A DNA stretch of 64,000 nt from Synanceia verrucosa (taxonomy: Eukaryota; Chordata; Actinopteri; Perciformes; Synanceiidae), in NCBI GenBank assembly GCA_029721515.1, contig CM056554.1, positions 25,235,488 to 25,299,487 of the forward strand. The letters are read 5' to 3'. Shown piece after piece: positions 24,662-36,465 of this stretch. How positions within the stretch are numbered: the first letter of the stretch is position 1; each line of letters begins with the position of its first letter. A program made the translations under genes and the position numbers. The notes below the pieces were generated by a model. It did not search any database and had not been told where the DNA came from. It saw nothing but the letters and a program-made list of their open reading frames with translations.

Positions 24662-25078
24662 TGTTACGTGTGGACAAAGGCCTGGACCCCGGATGCAGAG
24701 ACTGAGGCAGCGAAGGTTACTCAAAGTGTTTATTCTCCCCACACAGTGCAAAAGGTTAACAAAAGGCGAGGGCAAGTGCAGGTAATGGACGTGTGGCTGG
24801 CATTGCTGGAGTAACAGAGCAGGAGACAGATCCAGAGTTCGAGCGGCAACATAAACGGGCTGCTGAGATGGGGTAATCTGGCACAGGAGTGGAGACTGGG
24901 CCAGGCTTAAATAGCAGGATGAATGAGTGGATGAGAACCAGGTGTGTCTTGTGGAGAGAGCCAGCCAATCACCGCCGCTGCACACACATTGCCCTGGAGA
25001 GAAAAAAGGAGGGGGAAGGGGAGACAGGGAAACACAAAACATGCCACACAAAACCAAAAGGCATCTATAAACCTAACA
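24662..25078 (-). mobile_element. Solo LTR with 5-bp target duplication
   Basis: The 417-bp unit starts TGTTACG and ends CCTAACA, so read on the minus strand it runs TGTTAGG to CGTAACA, the usual TG...CA ends of an LTR. GGGCT is duplicated on both sides (24657-24661 and 25079-25083). Reverse-strand signals include TATTTAAG (TATA-like) and AATAAA (poly(A)). There is no internal retrotransposon sequence, so this is a solo LTR left by recombination between two LTRs. Confidence 0.85.
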
Positions 25079-25311
25079 GGGCTTCTGAAGTTATTTTTTA
25101 ATATTTACTTATTTCAGGTTGATTTTAGTAGACTCACAGCCAAACTACCTTTACATTTGTTATTGCTAATAAGGGTTGGTCAGGCGGAATGGCATGTTGT
25201 TGTACGGTCATTTTATACCTGCAATACATTTGGGACGGGGAGGGAGCGAGGCGGGGGGCTCCAAATAAAATTTTGCTTAGGGCCCCAATTTGGTCAGGGG
25301 CGGCACTGCCC

Positions 25312-25594
25312 ACAGTATATTTTGTCCCATGTCTCTGAAAACACAGAGAAGCTCAAATGAAAGAAGAGTCATGGAGGAGAGTAGCGGACACTTTCTGTTT
25401 TGATTCTGTTTTGTTCTCTAAATGCGATCGTTTCCACTTCCTGCTTTGATCAGAAGCCCCAACATTACTCACAGGCTGCGGCAGACCGTGATCAGTGACC
25501 CACTGCAAAAAAGACTCTTTTTTAAATGTAATAAATGGCACTCAAAGTTGGATTTTGAATGACATTGTATTACTTTAGTGGCACTCAAAGAGTT
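25312..25594 (+). mobile_element. piggyBac-like MITE, copy C, 5'-truncated
   Basis: It shares AGCTCAAATGAAAGAAGAG, TTTCCACTTCCTGCTTTGA and the right end GGCACTCAAAGAGTTA with copy B. The left end is missing, and a second GGCACTCAAAG is present inside at about 25527. Confidence 0.55.
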
Positions 25595-25597
25595 ATT

Positions 25598-26090
25598 CAT
25601 GATTAATCACATTTTTATTGTACATTTAAAATGTTATTGATATCTTATTGATCATTTCCCTCAGTTCTTCAGATTATCTTATCAATGAGTGTCTGATCAG
25701 TGATGTCAGGTGACAACCAGCCAATCAGAGCTGGTCTCTTAGACCAGAGTCTTCATGATGTTGACTGGTTTGCAGTCAGCTGGAGTTAACTTCTTCATTT
25801 AGTTTCATCCTCAGCTCTGTGGACACTTGGTCACTGATAAATAGTAGCTTCAGTCTGTTAGCATCCATCTGATTAGCTGCACTAGCATTAGCTTAGCTCC
25901 ACTGCTGCTAGCTCAGACAGGAAGTAGCCTACTTCCATGTTTTTTTTTCAATTTTACACAAGATGCATATTATGTTTGATGTCTCCACTGAGCCATGCCT
26001 GCAGCAGGAAGCTGCTAGTAATGGTGCATCAAATAGTCAAAATAAAAGCACAAGATTGAAAAAACAATGCATTATGCTTTAACGTGTGAG
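25598..26090 (+). repeat. hAT-like dispersed repeat, copy 4
   Basis: This and the 57125 copy are the most complete. The body contains GATTAATCACATTTTTATTG, CAATCAGAGCTGGTCTCTTA, GACCAGAGTCTTCATGATG, GATTAGCTGCACTAGCATTA and AAATAAAAGCACAAGATTG. Confidence 0.6.
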
Positions 26091-26700
26091 CACTGACAGG
26101 CCCACTGATTACCTATATGGTAATCAGTTTTTTAATGTTTAATTTTAATGTTTAAAATCATACTCTAGTATGTTATCATCTCACAACAGTTAAGCATACT
26201 ACGGTATAATTACATATACATACTATATGTGCAGACATAATCACATTTAACGTTTAATGTAATGGTGCTGGACATTATGTTATTTTAGAATTTTAACAAA
26301 AGATGCACTGTGGAAATCTACAAGCAGATCTGACAGAAAATGACATGTAGCTGCGGTAGTGACTGAATGTCAATGTGTGTCTTTTCCTAGAGAGCTGGAG
26401 TTAATGTGAAACCAGTTATTCAGAGATGTCAATCCCTTTCCAGTTAGCCACAACTCTACAGTGATGGGGATATAAAGGAGGTGAGTGTGCATGGATCTAA
26501 ACTCACTCACATAGTCTATGTAATTTCATTGTTTCTCTTCAAAACAGACTGCCCAAAAACCGCAAACTGGGTTTTTGTCTTCTCAGTCTCACTTAGTTGA
26601 AAGTGATGTGTAATTATCTCAGGTGCAGATGCATGTTGATCTTTTCTGCCACATTGCCACTGTCACTTTGTAGATCTGGAGCCCTGCAGAAAAGAGTAAA

Positions 26701-26728
<28 letters not shown>
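26701..26728. repeat. (TG)n microsatellite
   Basis: About 14 TG units directly next to the Tc1 element at 26733. Confidence 0.95.
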
Positions 26729-26732
<4 letters not shown>

Positions 26733-28337
26733 CAGTCATGGAAAAAATTATTAGACCACCCTTGTTTTCTTCAATTTCTTGTTAGTTTTAATGCCTGGCT
26801 CAACTAAAGGTACATTTGTTTGGACAATTATAATGATAACAACAAAAATAGCTCATGAGAGTTTAATTTAAGAACTAAGGATTATTCATTTTCCATGGTT
26901 TTCTTGATAATAACCAAAATTACTTAAATTCTTACATCAATAGCTATGGCATTGTACCGCCAAAAACACTACTTTTAAGCATTCCATGTTTTCTTTTCTG
27001 TTTGCTTTAAACACATGATACACACAAGAGTTAATACTTGATTGCATAACCATTGTTTTTGATGACTGCAGCCATGCGTCTTGGCATGCTCTCCACCAGC
27101 TTCTGACATTGTTCTGCTGTCACAGCAGCCCATTCCTGTTGGACAAATTCAAACAAATTTTCTTTGTTTTTGGGCTTGTGGTTCTCCATTTTGAGTTTGA
27201 TGATTTTCCACAGGTTTTCAATTGGATTAAGATCTGGTGATTAAGCAGGCCAAGGCATGGTGCGAATGTTGTGGTTCTCCATCCAGGCTTTAACTGACCT
27301 TGCCGTGTGGCAAGGGGCATTGTCTTGTTGGAAAATCCAGTCATTCGAGGCAGGAAAGAGTTTTCCAGCTGATGGAAGAAGACTGTTTTCAAGGGTAGTC
27401 CTGTACTTGACCTGGTTCATTCGGCCTTCACACAATTGCATTTGCCCTGTTCCACTCAGACTGAAACAACCCCAGATCATGACTGATCCACCCCCATGTT
27501 TTACTGTAGGGGCAAGACAGTCTGGGTTGTAAGCTTCTCCAGGCTTCCTCCTAACCAGTAAGTTGGCTGGAGTGGGCATCAATTCAAAATTGGATTCATT
27601 ACTGAAGAGAACCTTAGCCCAATCATCAACAGTCCAATCCTTGTGGTCTCGAGCAAAGAGTAACCGGGCCTTCCTCTGCCTTTCATTGATGAAGGGCTTC
27701 TTGCGTGCTCTGTGTGACTTCAAACCAGCTTCAACAAGTCGGTTTCGAACTGTCCTTGCCGAGCAAGTCACATTTCTCGACAGTGCCCACTCATTTTTAA
27801 GGTCCCTGGAGGTCTGACGACGATTCCTGACACAGGAACGGATGAGTGCACGGTCATCTCGTGGGGTAGAAAGACGTTTCCTGCCACGGCCAGGTAGCAA
27901 TTTGGTAGTGCCATGTTCAGCTTGTTTTTTTGTTGTAATGAACGGCTGTCTTGGAGATCTTCAGTTTTTTCGCTACCTGTCTCTCACTCATGCCAATTTC
28001 CAGCAGTGCCAAGATGGCTGCCTTTGTTGCTTCACATAATTCTTTTGTTTTAGGCATTATGTGAGAGCTGACAACTTCTGAGTTGTGCTACGGCTTGAAT
28101 GTAAGCAGGAAACCACTCTAGGCCTTTGCATGTGCAGTGCTGCTTGTGACATGAAATGGCCTCTTATATACCCTGGGAATCAATTAAGCTTAAGAATGTC
28201 AAATAGGACATAAAGTATTATGTGACCAGCTGCATTTTTTGTTGTGTTCATTGTATTATACGTTTAGTGGTACCAGATATTAGAATGAACAAGAAATTGA
28301 AGAAAACAAGGGTGGTCTAATAATTTTTCCATGACTG
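26733..28337 (-). mobile_element. Full-length Tc1-like transposon
   Basis: Both ends are intact inverted copies: CAGTCATGGAAAAAATTATT on the left and its complement ending TTTTCCATGACTG on the right, with TA outside each (26731-26732 and 28338-28339). The terminal match continues inward through the complement of CAAGGGTGGTCTAATAATTT. The 1605-bp length fits a complete element. The minus-strand transposase is almost whole but carries inactivating changes. Confidence 0.88.
27031..28057 (-). pseudogene. Tc1 transposase, nearly full length, three lesions
   Basis: The gene starts MPKTKELCEATKAAILALLE at 28057 on the minus strand, with a helix-turn-helix ending KKLKISKTAVHYNKK, then shifts frame near 27930. 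The rest reads on: GRGRKRLS linker, RTVRNRLVEAGLKSHRARKK second DNA-binding part, VLFSNESNFEL, WIFQQDNAPCHTARS and, after one stop (TAA at about 27241-27243), SPDLNPIENLWKII to the end at 27031. About 340 codons is the normal Tc1 length. The first catalytic Asp, in the usual SDES, is Asn here (SNES). With the frameshift and the stop this copy should be inactive. Confidence 0.85.
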
Positions 28338-28339
28338 TA

Positions 28340-29170
28340 TATATACTGTATTGTCCATTTCAATTTGCAAATTAATACTTAGCGATGCTCTTTGGTGGAT
28401 TATTTGTTTGCTGAATTACAGGAGGAGCTTGGACAGATTCAGTAAAGATGGTTATTCTAATTTTATCAGCATGTTTGATTGTTAGTTAAAACTGTGTTGT
28501 TTGTTTCCTTGAGTTTTTTGAATGGAGTTCTGCTTCATGACCTGCCAGCACGTCTCTGGGAACGGATTTCAGGCAGTTTGTCATTGACATGTAGTATTTC
28601 TTTTACTGTATGACTTTTGAAATTGAAGTTTGTTTTTGTGTTTTTTTATATATATTTTCTTCAACCATGAGCTAATATTAAAAATAGACCTGTGTTATGA
28701 CTCATACTTACCAATATTTCTTTCTGGATAAAACATTGGAAAAAAAGTTGGGGTTGTCTTATGTTTGATCACCAGACATTTTGTATGTCCATAAGCTTGG
28801 ATATTTTCAATGTGGGTATGAAAATACGACCAATGTAGTGATATCTACCTGCCACCATTTTAGTTTTTATTTTCACATTTAATTGGTAATATTCAAACAG
28901 TGGTAGAGAGAAACAAAGGACCACCTCTTATATTGATACTATGTCATAACAATATGACATAAAGCACCATCAAAGGGCAATGAGACATTCTAGCTAGCTT
29001 GTTGGGAGGGCACTGCTAAACCAGCCTGGCCTCATTTAGGCCAGTGATTGACCAAACCTAGTCGGTCAAGGATGGATGTCTGACTCCACAATGTGGACTA
29101 CCAACTGGACATGAACCCAACCAAGCCCAGCAGAATCAGGTCTGTTGTCAAGTAGGTTTATTTGCTTGCA
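28340..29170. other. Stretch without identified gene
   Basis: AT-rich sequence with no exon-like frame or clear repeat family that I can recognise. Confidence 0.5.
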
Positions 29171-29179
29171 GGGAAATTG

Positions 29180-29620
29180 CCTTGTTGTTGGTGCAGACAA
29201 TAAACAAAAGTCAAGACCATAAATATCAGTTTGATTTGTTGTTGAGGCGACTTCAGTCAGTCATGCTGTTTTCGTGTCTGCCAGAGGGGAACGACTCAAA
29301 AAACGTCCGGCGTGGGAGGGGTCAGCCATCCTTCCTACCCACCACAGGGCACAGGAGGCGTTCAGGCAGATTACAGTCGATCACCTTCACAGCAGAACAA
29401 ACGATGCTGTCTGACTTAATCCTCGGCGGCAGCAGTAGTGACCAGATGATGATGGAGGAGGAGATGAGGACGGACTCAATGATGGTCGTGTAGATGTGCA
29501 CCATCATTGTTTTGCTGCTTGAAGCTGCTGCAGGAAGTGCGTCCTACTGCTCAGCTCCCTCTCCACTGTCTTAAAAGCATCACCAGTTATTCTTTATTCT
29601 TTATCTCTGGACTCTCGGCT
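29180..29620 (-). repeat. Probable LINE-derived dispersed repeat
   Basis: The words CTGCCAGAGGGGAACGA, GGCGTGGGAGGGGTCAG and GAGGACGGACTCAATGATGG resemble a widely dispersed teleost repeat that I know from other fish sequences as a LINE-related reverse-strand segment. I cannot place it in a named family, and the open frames here are not convincing genes. Confidence 0.35.
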
Positions 29621-32560
29621 CTCCAGGTTTTATTTCATGTTTCTGCAGCTCATATGGTCAATCAGGCTTACAGTTGGTCTTCTGAAACCAGAACATAGAC
29701 TTGCGCAACAAACCCAGGCTACTGGCTACCTTGGTTGGCTCTGGATTTAAGTGGCCAACATCTGAGACAGAGAAGTCGCTAAAGCATGGATTGTCTCTTG
29801 AAGCAGAAATGCAGTAAAAATAACCTAAAGACATACAATCTGAAGTAATCAGTCTACCATGGTGTGTGAGGATTATGACAGGAGAAGATAGGTGTTAAAG
29901 ATATGATTCACGCTTCTTTCACAGTCAGCTGGTAGTTTTGGTCCCCACCTCCTTCACACATCCCACCACTGAGCTGTTCCCTTCTATCTGTCTGGATATT
30001 GTAGGCTTCACAGGCATGTACAAACCCAGGATTTAATTTCTGAGTGAAGGAGAGCAGCTCTGTGCAGAAGGGAAGCAGGTACTGAGAGAGAGAGGCCCAC
30101 GCTCATCTCTTCTCAACCCTGCTCTAAAGGCTGGGTTGAATCATAACAGTCAGTGGGCGAAAAGAAAGAGAAAAAAAATCCTGTCCACGCAGATTCTGAC
30201 GTACATCTCTCGTTGATGGGGGGGGTCGTACAGATGCGAAAAAATGGAAAGGAGAGAGTTGCTGATCACTTTCAGCTGTGCTTGGTCTGTCCGTCTCTCC
30301 AAAACCTGTTTCATATGTATTTCAAATAATCTAGAAAAAATAGAGTGTGCAATATTTACAGCAAGGATTCACAGGTATTGCAGTTATTGCACAGTTATAG
30401 ATATTTAGTTATTGCACAGTTATTGATTTACGGTTTGTTATATTCCTGCTGCTTATACTGCTGCAGACAGTAATGCAACAAGATTGTGGTGGTACGCTCT
30501 GATATTTAAATACAAACTACACAATATATACACATTATATGAGTAGAAATACATTAAAATGCAAGGTAAAAAACACACAATGAGTAGTGCAAGTGACAAT
30601 TAGGCAGTGAGATCATGATACGCACTTAGCAGCAGTGGTTATTCAGTAAGGAATTATGCAGTTATGAGGATGTGTTTGGAAGTTTTTATTTGGGATGTAA
30701 CCCTGATAAAAACGCCATGTGTGAGAGTTTCTTGTTTTTTTCTTAAATTGTGTTGCATTTCATTTTCTGCAAGGTGCACCTGACATTCCCAGATCAGAGT
30801 TGGTAAGAGGAAGTTATAAACCAAACTGCCATGGTTTTTGGTCAATTCCAGTAAGAATTTTAAAGTACAGTCTTTTTTTTATAACTCTGCTTTTATACAC
30901 AGAGTGGTTGAGTGCAACTTTATTTTGTCAGTTCTAAGGTGAAGATTTCCTGCTAACCCAATGACAGTTAATTTCGGGTGACCTGAGAAAATCCACACTT
31001 TTTTCCCATGAGGTGTGATTTCAGCCATAAGTTACTGCAGGTTCTGCTGCTGCCACTCAGAGAAACCATTTTCCAGCAGAGCAGACATCCAAATGATCAG
31101 TACAGGAAACTGAGAGTCAGATTAAGAGCCACTGATCGAGGCTCAGTGTATTTTTTTTATAGAAATGTTGCATAATGCAGCCTTAGCCCATCTCCCCTCC
31201 TTCCTGTTGAGCTGGATCGAGCGAGTGAGGGACGAAGCAACCATGGCTCCTCTCCTTAGATTCTTCTGCACGTAAAACAACAGCATTCACAATGATGTTA
31301 CACTCCATGTTAAGTCCTTGATAGATGCAAAGATATAAGTAACTGATGAGGTTTCGCTCAGCTCCTGCAGGTTATTAGAGGCAAATTGTGTCCACCATGC
31401 AGGCTGACACAGATTACACACAACTGATCAGCAATGGGTGGTTTTTATGGAGCCATTATTGCACTAAAACTGTTTACAAATGTGTATCTCAACCATCCAC
31501 GTGTAAAACAAGATGTAAACACATAGTGAGATTTGTGAACGAATTCAGAATCCACTTGAGTAATCAGATTCGTAAATGTGTGAAAAAATGTGTTTACACT
31601 TTCAACGGTATTCAGAGCAAATCTGCCAACATGTGCGTTGATCTGTATGTAGAGACAAAGCTGTAAAAACATCCATGCATCCATACTGTATATCAGTAGC
31701 TGAAAAGTATTTTTGCTACAAGAGCTGGGAAATACAAGCAGGCCACTCAGTTGGTCGACTTTCAACTTGATTTTTGCTTCACTTCACTAATGCAGCAGAT
31801 CCGCTAATATGTGTGGAGGTTTGTCTGTTGCTGCACCAGTCAGTGCTAGCTCCCAGTCACTGTAGGGTACAGAGGCATAGCTGTCTTCACGCTTCACTCT
31901 TGGATGTTTCATGTTAACGTGCACCGTGGGACTTGTGATTAACCTCAAATGTTCCCCTGCTCAAAGCACACAGACGTTTAGACGTGATGAAGATGAGCTG
32001 TAGGAAGAAAAGTGATTTAAGAGACTCTGAATGTGACATGATTGTTGTTCTGAGTATTTCAATACAGTCTAGTTTACAGAGAATGGTCCAGAAAAAAGGA
32101 AATATCCAGAAAGCAAAATGCCTTGTTAATGTCAGAGGTCAGACTTGTTGGAGATGACAGAAAGGCAACAGGAAGTCAAATAACCACTGGTAATAACCAA
32201 GGTCTGCAGAAGAGCATCTGTGAAGCACAACACTGGAAGCTGGAAGCAGATGATCTTAGTTTACTTTACTTGGGTGCAGAACAGCTATAAGTCACACCAA
32301 GTCTGTGGCATGTGGTGGGGTTGTTAAAGTGATAGTTCAGAAATTTGGACATGTGGAGACGGTTTTCAACAAATTTTCATTCAGTCCTTCTCATTGCAGA
32401 GTTCACTGGTGCTAGGCCAGAGCAAGTCAATGGTTCTAGTTTAGCCTGTCATTAAAAACAGTTTTACCCACTCCACAGTGCACCTGAGGCAAATCCAATG
32501 AAATACCATTCAACATGCTGTATATCAACAATACATTTGTGTGTATTTCTGCAGTTGTAT
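29621..32560. other. Stretch without identified gene
   Basis: No gene is supported. The sequence at 30350-30620 has several TTGCACAGTTATT-type words seen in old fish repeats (compare 56190-56260). Confidence 0.45.
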
Positions 32561-32569
32561 TGTTGCTAG

Positions 32570-32965
32570 TCATAATTCTAATTGTAGATATTCATTTTAG
32601 TAGTCATAATCTGGATTGTGGATATCCATAATGACATTTTTACCAGTCACAATGTGTTTTGGATATTCAAAATTACATTTTGGATATCTGTTTCAGTTTT
32701 TCGTTTTGGGTATCTGAAAGAAAAATTGGATTGAAGATATCTGAAATGGGACTTTTTCCTTGTAAGAATTCTATTGCAGATATCCAGAATGTTCATTCTA
32801 GATATCCAGAATGTTATTGTGGATATCTGAAATTGAAAGCCCAGTCCACATGAATGGCAAAAGTGACGTCATTTGTCCTAGACAGAATGTCATTGTGAAT
32901 ATCTGAAATGTTCTTTTTGACAACGAAGAATTGAATTACAGATATCTGTAATACATATCCAGTCT
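32570..32965. repeat. Degenerate tandem array with GATATC-rich units
   Basis: Units of about 20-22 bases built on TGGATATCTGAAATG or its relatives (GGATATCC, AGATATCC, GATATCTG) recur about sixteen times with drift, in both orientations because the core GATATC is a palindrome. A full CRE-like TGACGTCA lies in the middle at 32874-32881. Coding potential is absent. Confidence 0.75.
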
Positions 32966-33544
32966 CAAATGTTAAAATGGTTTGCCATAAGTGTTTCCCA
33001 AAAACTTAGTTGGAACAATGCATTGTAAGTTGCATTGGAAAATTGTGTCGTTCAAACAAATAGCATGAAGCTGTCGTTGAATGTTTGTTTAGGTGACATT
33101 ATGTCTTCTTCGTCTTTTTGGGGCTTGAAATGTCAGGATTGGGCAACCTGTGATGCATGATCCCCCCTACAGCATGAATGAAGGATGTCACTTTCACCTC
33201 ACAGTTGAGATGGAAATGTGCAGGGTATGTTTTAAAAACAAATGTTTGTGTAGCCCTAGAAGTTTCAAATAACAACTTTGATAGCTTACTATTAAATAAT
33301 TGTAGGCTACTGCACCAGAAATTATGCAGGAAATGGTGGGGAAGTTGGATTGCTGCAGTTAAACATGCGGCATTGCAAGGTTTATAACCATGACATTTGG
33401 TTTTATCATGTTTAGGTTGGTTTATTTGTGTGACCAACAATTGTTGAACAAATGATGTTAAATCTTCACAAATATTGCAAAAAAACACAACTCGGTCATA
33501 AAATATAAATTTTACTAGGCTACATCGTATCTGCAAGCAGAAGT

Positions 33545-33650
33545 AAAAAAAATCTTATTGCCCTCAGCAAGATTTGAACCCATGCATCAGTGAATACCAT
33601 ATTGACACACTCAAGAGACATTGCGCTAATCACGCTCCTATCCCAACACA
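33545..33650 (-). repeat. Possible tRNA-like SINE head
   Basis: On the minus strand there is a B-box-like GGTTCAAATC with an A-box-like TGATTAGCGC upstream, about 60 bases apart. The fold of a real tRNA is not evident. A decayed SINE or tRNA relic is possible. Confidence 0.22.
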
Positions 33651-33677
33651 AATTTTTGCACAATCTGTAGGTAAACA

Positions 33678-33679
<2 letters not shown>

Positions 33680-33735
<56 letters not shown>
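33680..33735. repeat. (TA)n microsatellite
   Basis: About 28 uninterrupted TA units. Confidence 0.97.
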
Positions 33736-33737
<2 letters not shown>

Positions 33738-34343
33738 CATATCTTAAATTTTTTACAATTATGTGAAAGAAACTGCATTCAGTTCTTGCTTTCAATGAGT
33801 AGGGAACATGATCATGTTGACGGATATTTCCCAAAGTTGCTAAAGATGTCACACTGGCTCAATGGAAATGAAGCTATATTTCTGTCGTTGATATGCTGTC
33901 AGCAACGAATGCATTTGAGTACTCTCCGAAAGGAAGAGTCGTTCAGATGATGCAAGTTCAAACTAACATGGTTCCAACTTACATAGTACAACGGTTGTTG
34001 GAGATTTTTGGGAAACTGTCGGAAACGGGAAGTTTGGTCGTTCGGAAGTACTACGTACTACCGTGGTTTCATGCTAACTTCTGTCATTGGTTGGGAAACG
34101 CACCCCAGAATGATGCTGCTTCAGTGAGAAAACATTTGAGGAATTGTTGATCATTAGATGCAAAAACTTTACCCTGTAAAGTACTTATATACACATTATT
34201 ACTGCATTTACCAAAACATTGTTTCATTTGATTCCTTTGAAATGAACCTATATTGCTAAACTTTCCAACATTAAGGAAATGTTTACTTAATGTTAATGTT
34301 TGTACTTCCATTTGGAAGAAAAGTGTATCTCATTCAAACTGAT

Positions 34344-34530
34344 AAGGAGCTTTACTTTTAAATGATCTGGTGTATGTCCTCCTTTTATCACAATAAGGAG
34401 CTTTATTTTTAAATTACCTGCTGTCTGTCCTCTTTTTATTACAACAAGGAGCTTTACTTTGAAATTGTCTAGTGTCTGTCCTCTTTTTATTACAATTGAG
34501 GAGCTTTACTTTGAAATTATATGGCATATC
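34344..34530. repeat. Tandem array of about 51-bp units
   Basis: Three and a half units, each with AAGGAGCTTTACTTTTAAAT, a GTCTGTCCTC block and TTTTTATTACAA. Single inverted relatives occur at 7137-7178 and 37925-37968. Confidence 0.75.
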
Positions 34531-35339
34531 AGAGGACGTTACAGATGTAGGAACAGAATTATATTGTAATTCTTTATTTCATTCTAATTGTTGATAAAAG
34601 GATTTCCCGGACAGTTATTTGTATAACAGAACAAACCAAATTGTGTAAATGTAAATGTACTTTATTTATATAGCCCTTTACAACCACCGTTCAGCGAACC
34701 AGTGCTTTTCAATAGAATAATAAATGAAAGCAATTAAAAAAACAATAAGAACAATAAAAGCAATAAAATGAAATGAGATAAAATAGAAATAAAACCAAAT
34801 AAAAATAGACTTAAAGTACCCATGTTTTCAATGCAATACCTGTATTGGTAACCAGAGGGCATCTCTGTCCTAGAGAACAAGCTAAATAAACAGTCAAGCT
34901 GAAGCAAGTCACGGGCTCCCTTAATTCATATTGATCTGGTTGTATAAGTTGATGGAAAACTTCCAAGATACAATAAAGTGGCGACAAGGATAAACGGCAC
35001 CTGCGGATATCCTGCACTTGTTGACAGGAGGACATCAGGCCGGCTGATGTGTGTTTTTTCGACCCCTTTTGCCGAGACTGTTGGAGGTTAGCGGGCAAGC
35101 TAACTAGTTTCAAGCTGGGACACCGCAACGTGACGGTACGGAAAGAGTCGAGCTACAATGACTGGGCTAATATCTCTACGATGAGAGTATGGAGCAGTGG
35201 AAAGCGTTTGGATTGTTTTGTTGAGGCAAACAACATTGAAGATGATAAGCTTGTGCCCACATTTTTGAGCGTGGCTTTAAGGCTTTCAATTTGCTGCGTT
35301 GCCTCGTTCAGCTGTAAAAGCCTGCGAGCAAAAGCTACA

Positions 35340-35490
35340 GCAGCATAGTGGCTACCTTAGCGGCTCATTTTTCACCAAAGCCCCTGTTAATTGCCGAACG
35401 TTTCCGTTTCCATAAGAGGAATCAAGAAGAAGGGGAGTCTGTAACAGTATTTGTGGCAGCATTAAGGAAGCTAGCAGAACATTGTGTTTA
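35340..35490 (+). pseudogene. gag-like fragment of the gypsy element
   Basis: A broken frame reads PLLIAERFRFHKRNQEEGES then VTVFVAALRKLAEHC, a pattern like the capsid region of gypsy-type gag. It is short, has stops both sides, and no zinc knuckle is clear. Confidence 0.45.
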
Positions 35491-35635
35491 ACAATGTGGT
35501 AAATAACACCATCAGACTCGTGTGTGGGCTGAGGAGTGAAGCAGCAGAGTGAAGCAGCGCAGAAACGCTTGGGAGAAACTCCTGGGAGAAAGCTATTGAA
35601 ATTAGCGTGTCCATGGAGTTAGCCGCCAAGGAATC

Positions 35636-36000
35636 CATCCATCCATCCATTATCTACCGCTTATCCTCATAGGGTCGCGGGGGGGGGGCTGGAGCCTATC
35701 CCAGCTGTCTTAGGCGGAAGGCAGGGTACACCCTGGACAAGTCGCCACCTCATGGCAGGGCACATAGAGACAGACAACCACTCACACTCACATTCACACC
35801 TACGGTCAATTTAAATTAGCCAATTAACCTAATCCCCATGCATGTTTTTGGATGGTGGGAGGAAGCCGGAGTACCCGGAGAGAACCCACACAGACAGAAC
35901 ATGCAAACTCCACACAGAAAGGCGCCGGGCCCGGGATTCGAACCCGGTATCTTCTTGCTGTGAGGCGACAGTGCTAACCACTACACCACCGTGCCACCCC
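35636..36000 (-). mobile_element. tRNA-derived SINE, copy C, inside the gypsy element
   Basis: This is a reverse-strand copy with a (CATC)n start as its tail and an intact head (B box GGGATTCGAACCC, A box GTGCTAACCACTA in reverse). CGCCAAGGAATC is duplicated at 35624-35635 and 36001-36012, a 12-bp target duplication within retrotransposon sequence. It arrived after the gypsy element. Confidence 0.9.
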
Positions 36001-36465
36001 CGCCAAGGAATCGCTTCAGCTAAATTCAAGTGCAACACTCCACAAAGCCTCCACAGAAGAGAAGGAAGCTCAGAACAAATGTTACTGAAGTGACAAAAGT
36101 GGCGATTTTGCAGCTGAGTGCTGGAGTAAGGACATTAAATGTGGAAAAAGGGGGCACATTGAACATGCTTTTAAAAGTAAGGGAGCTGACAAGAATCCAA
36201 AGCAAAAATACTACAAACAAAAGCCAAAGCACAGTTTTAAAAAGAGACAGTCTGTACATAACATGCAGCAAAGTGACACTACTGCTGCCGCATGCAAAGA
36301 TGGGCCTTATTGTTGGTGGCTCACACCTATGACATAAAGTACCGGAGGTCTGAGTTGCATGCTAATGCAGACCTGTCATGGCTGCCCCTACCAGTGGAAC
36401 AATGGGGAATCAAAGCAGACTGACATCTACTTCAGACAAGTAGAGGATGCTCCAGAAGGGACCCA

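Noticed and set aside
24629..25057. 142-codon reverse frame
   Set aside because: Lies almost wholly in the solo LTR; LTRs do not normally encode protein.
33520..33852. Reverse-strand frame of 110 codons
   Set aside because: Again driven by a (TA)n tract; no domain or conserved pattern.
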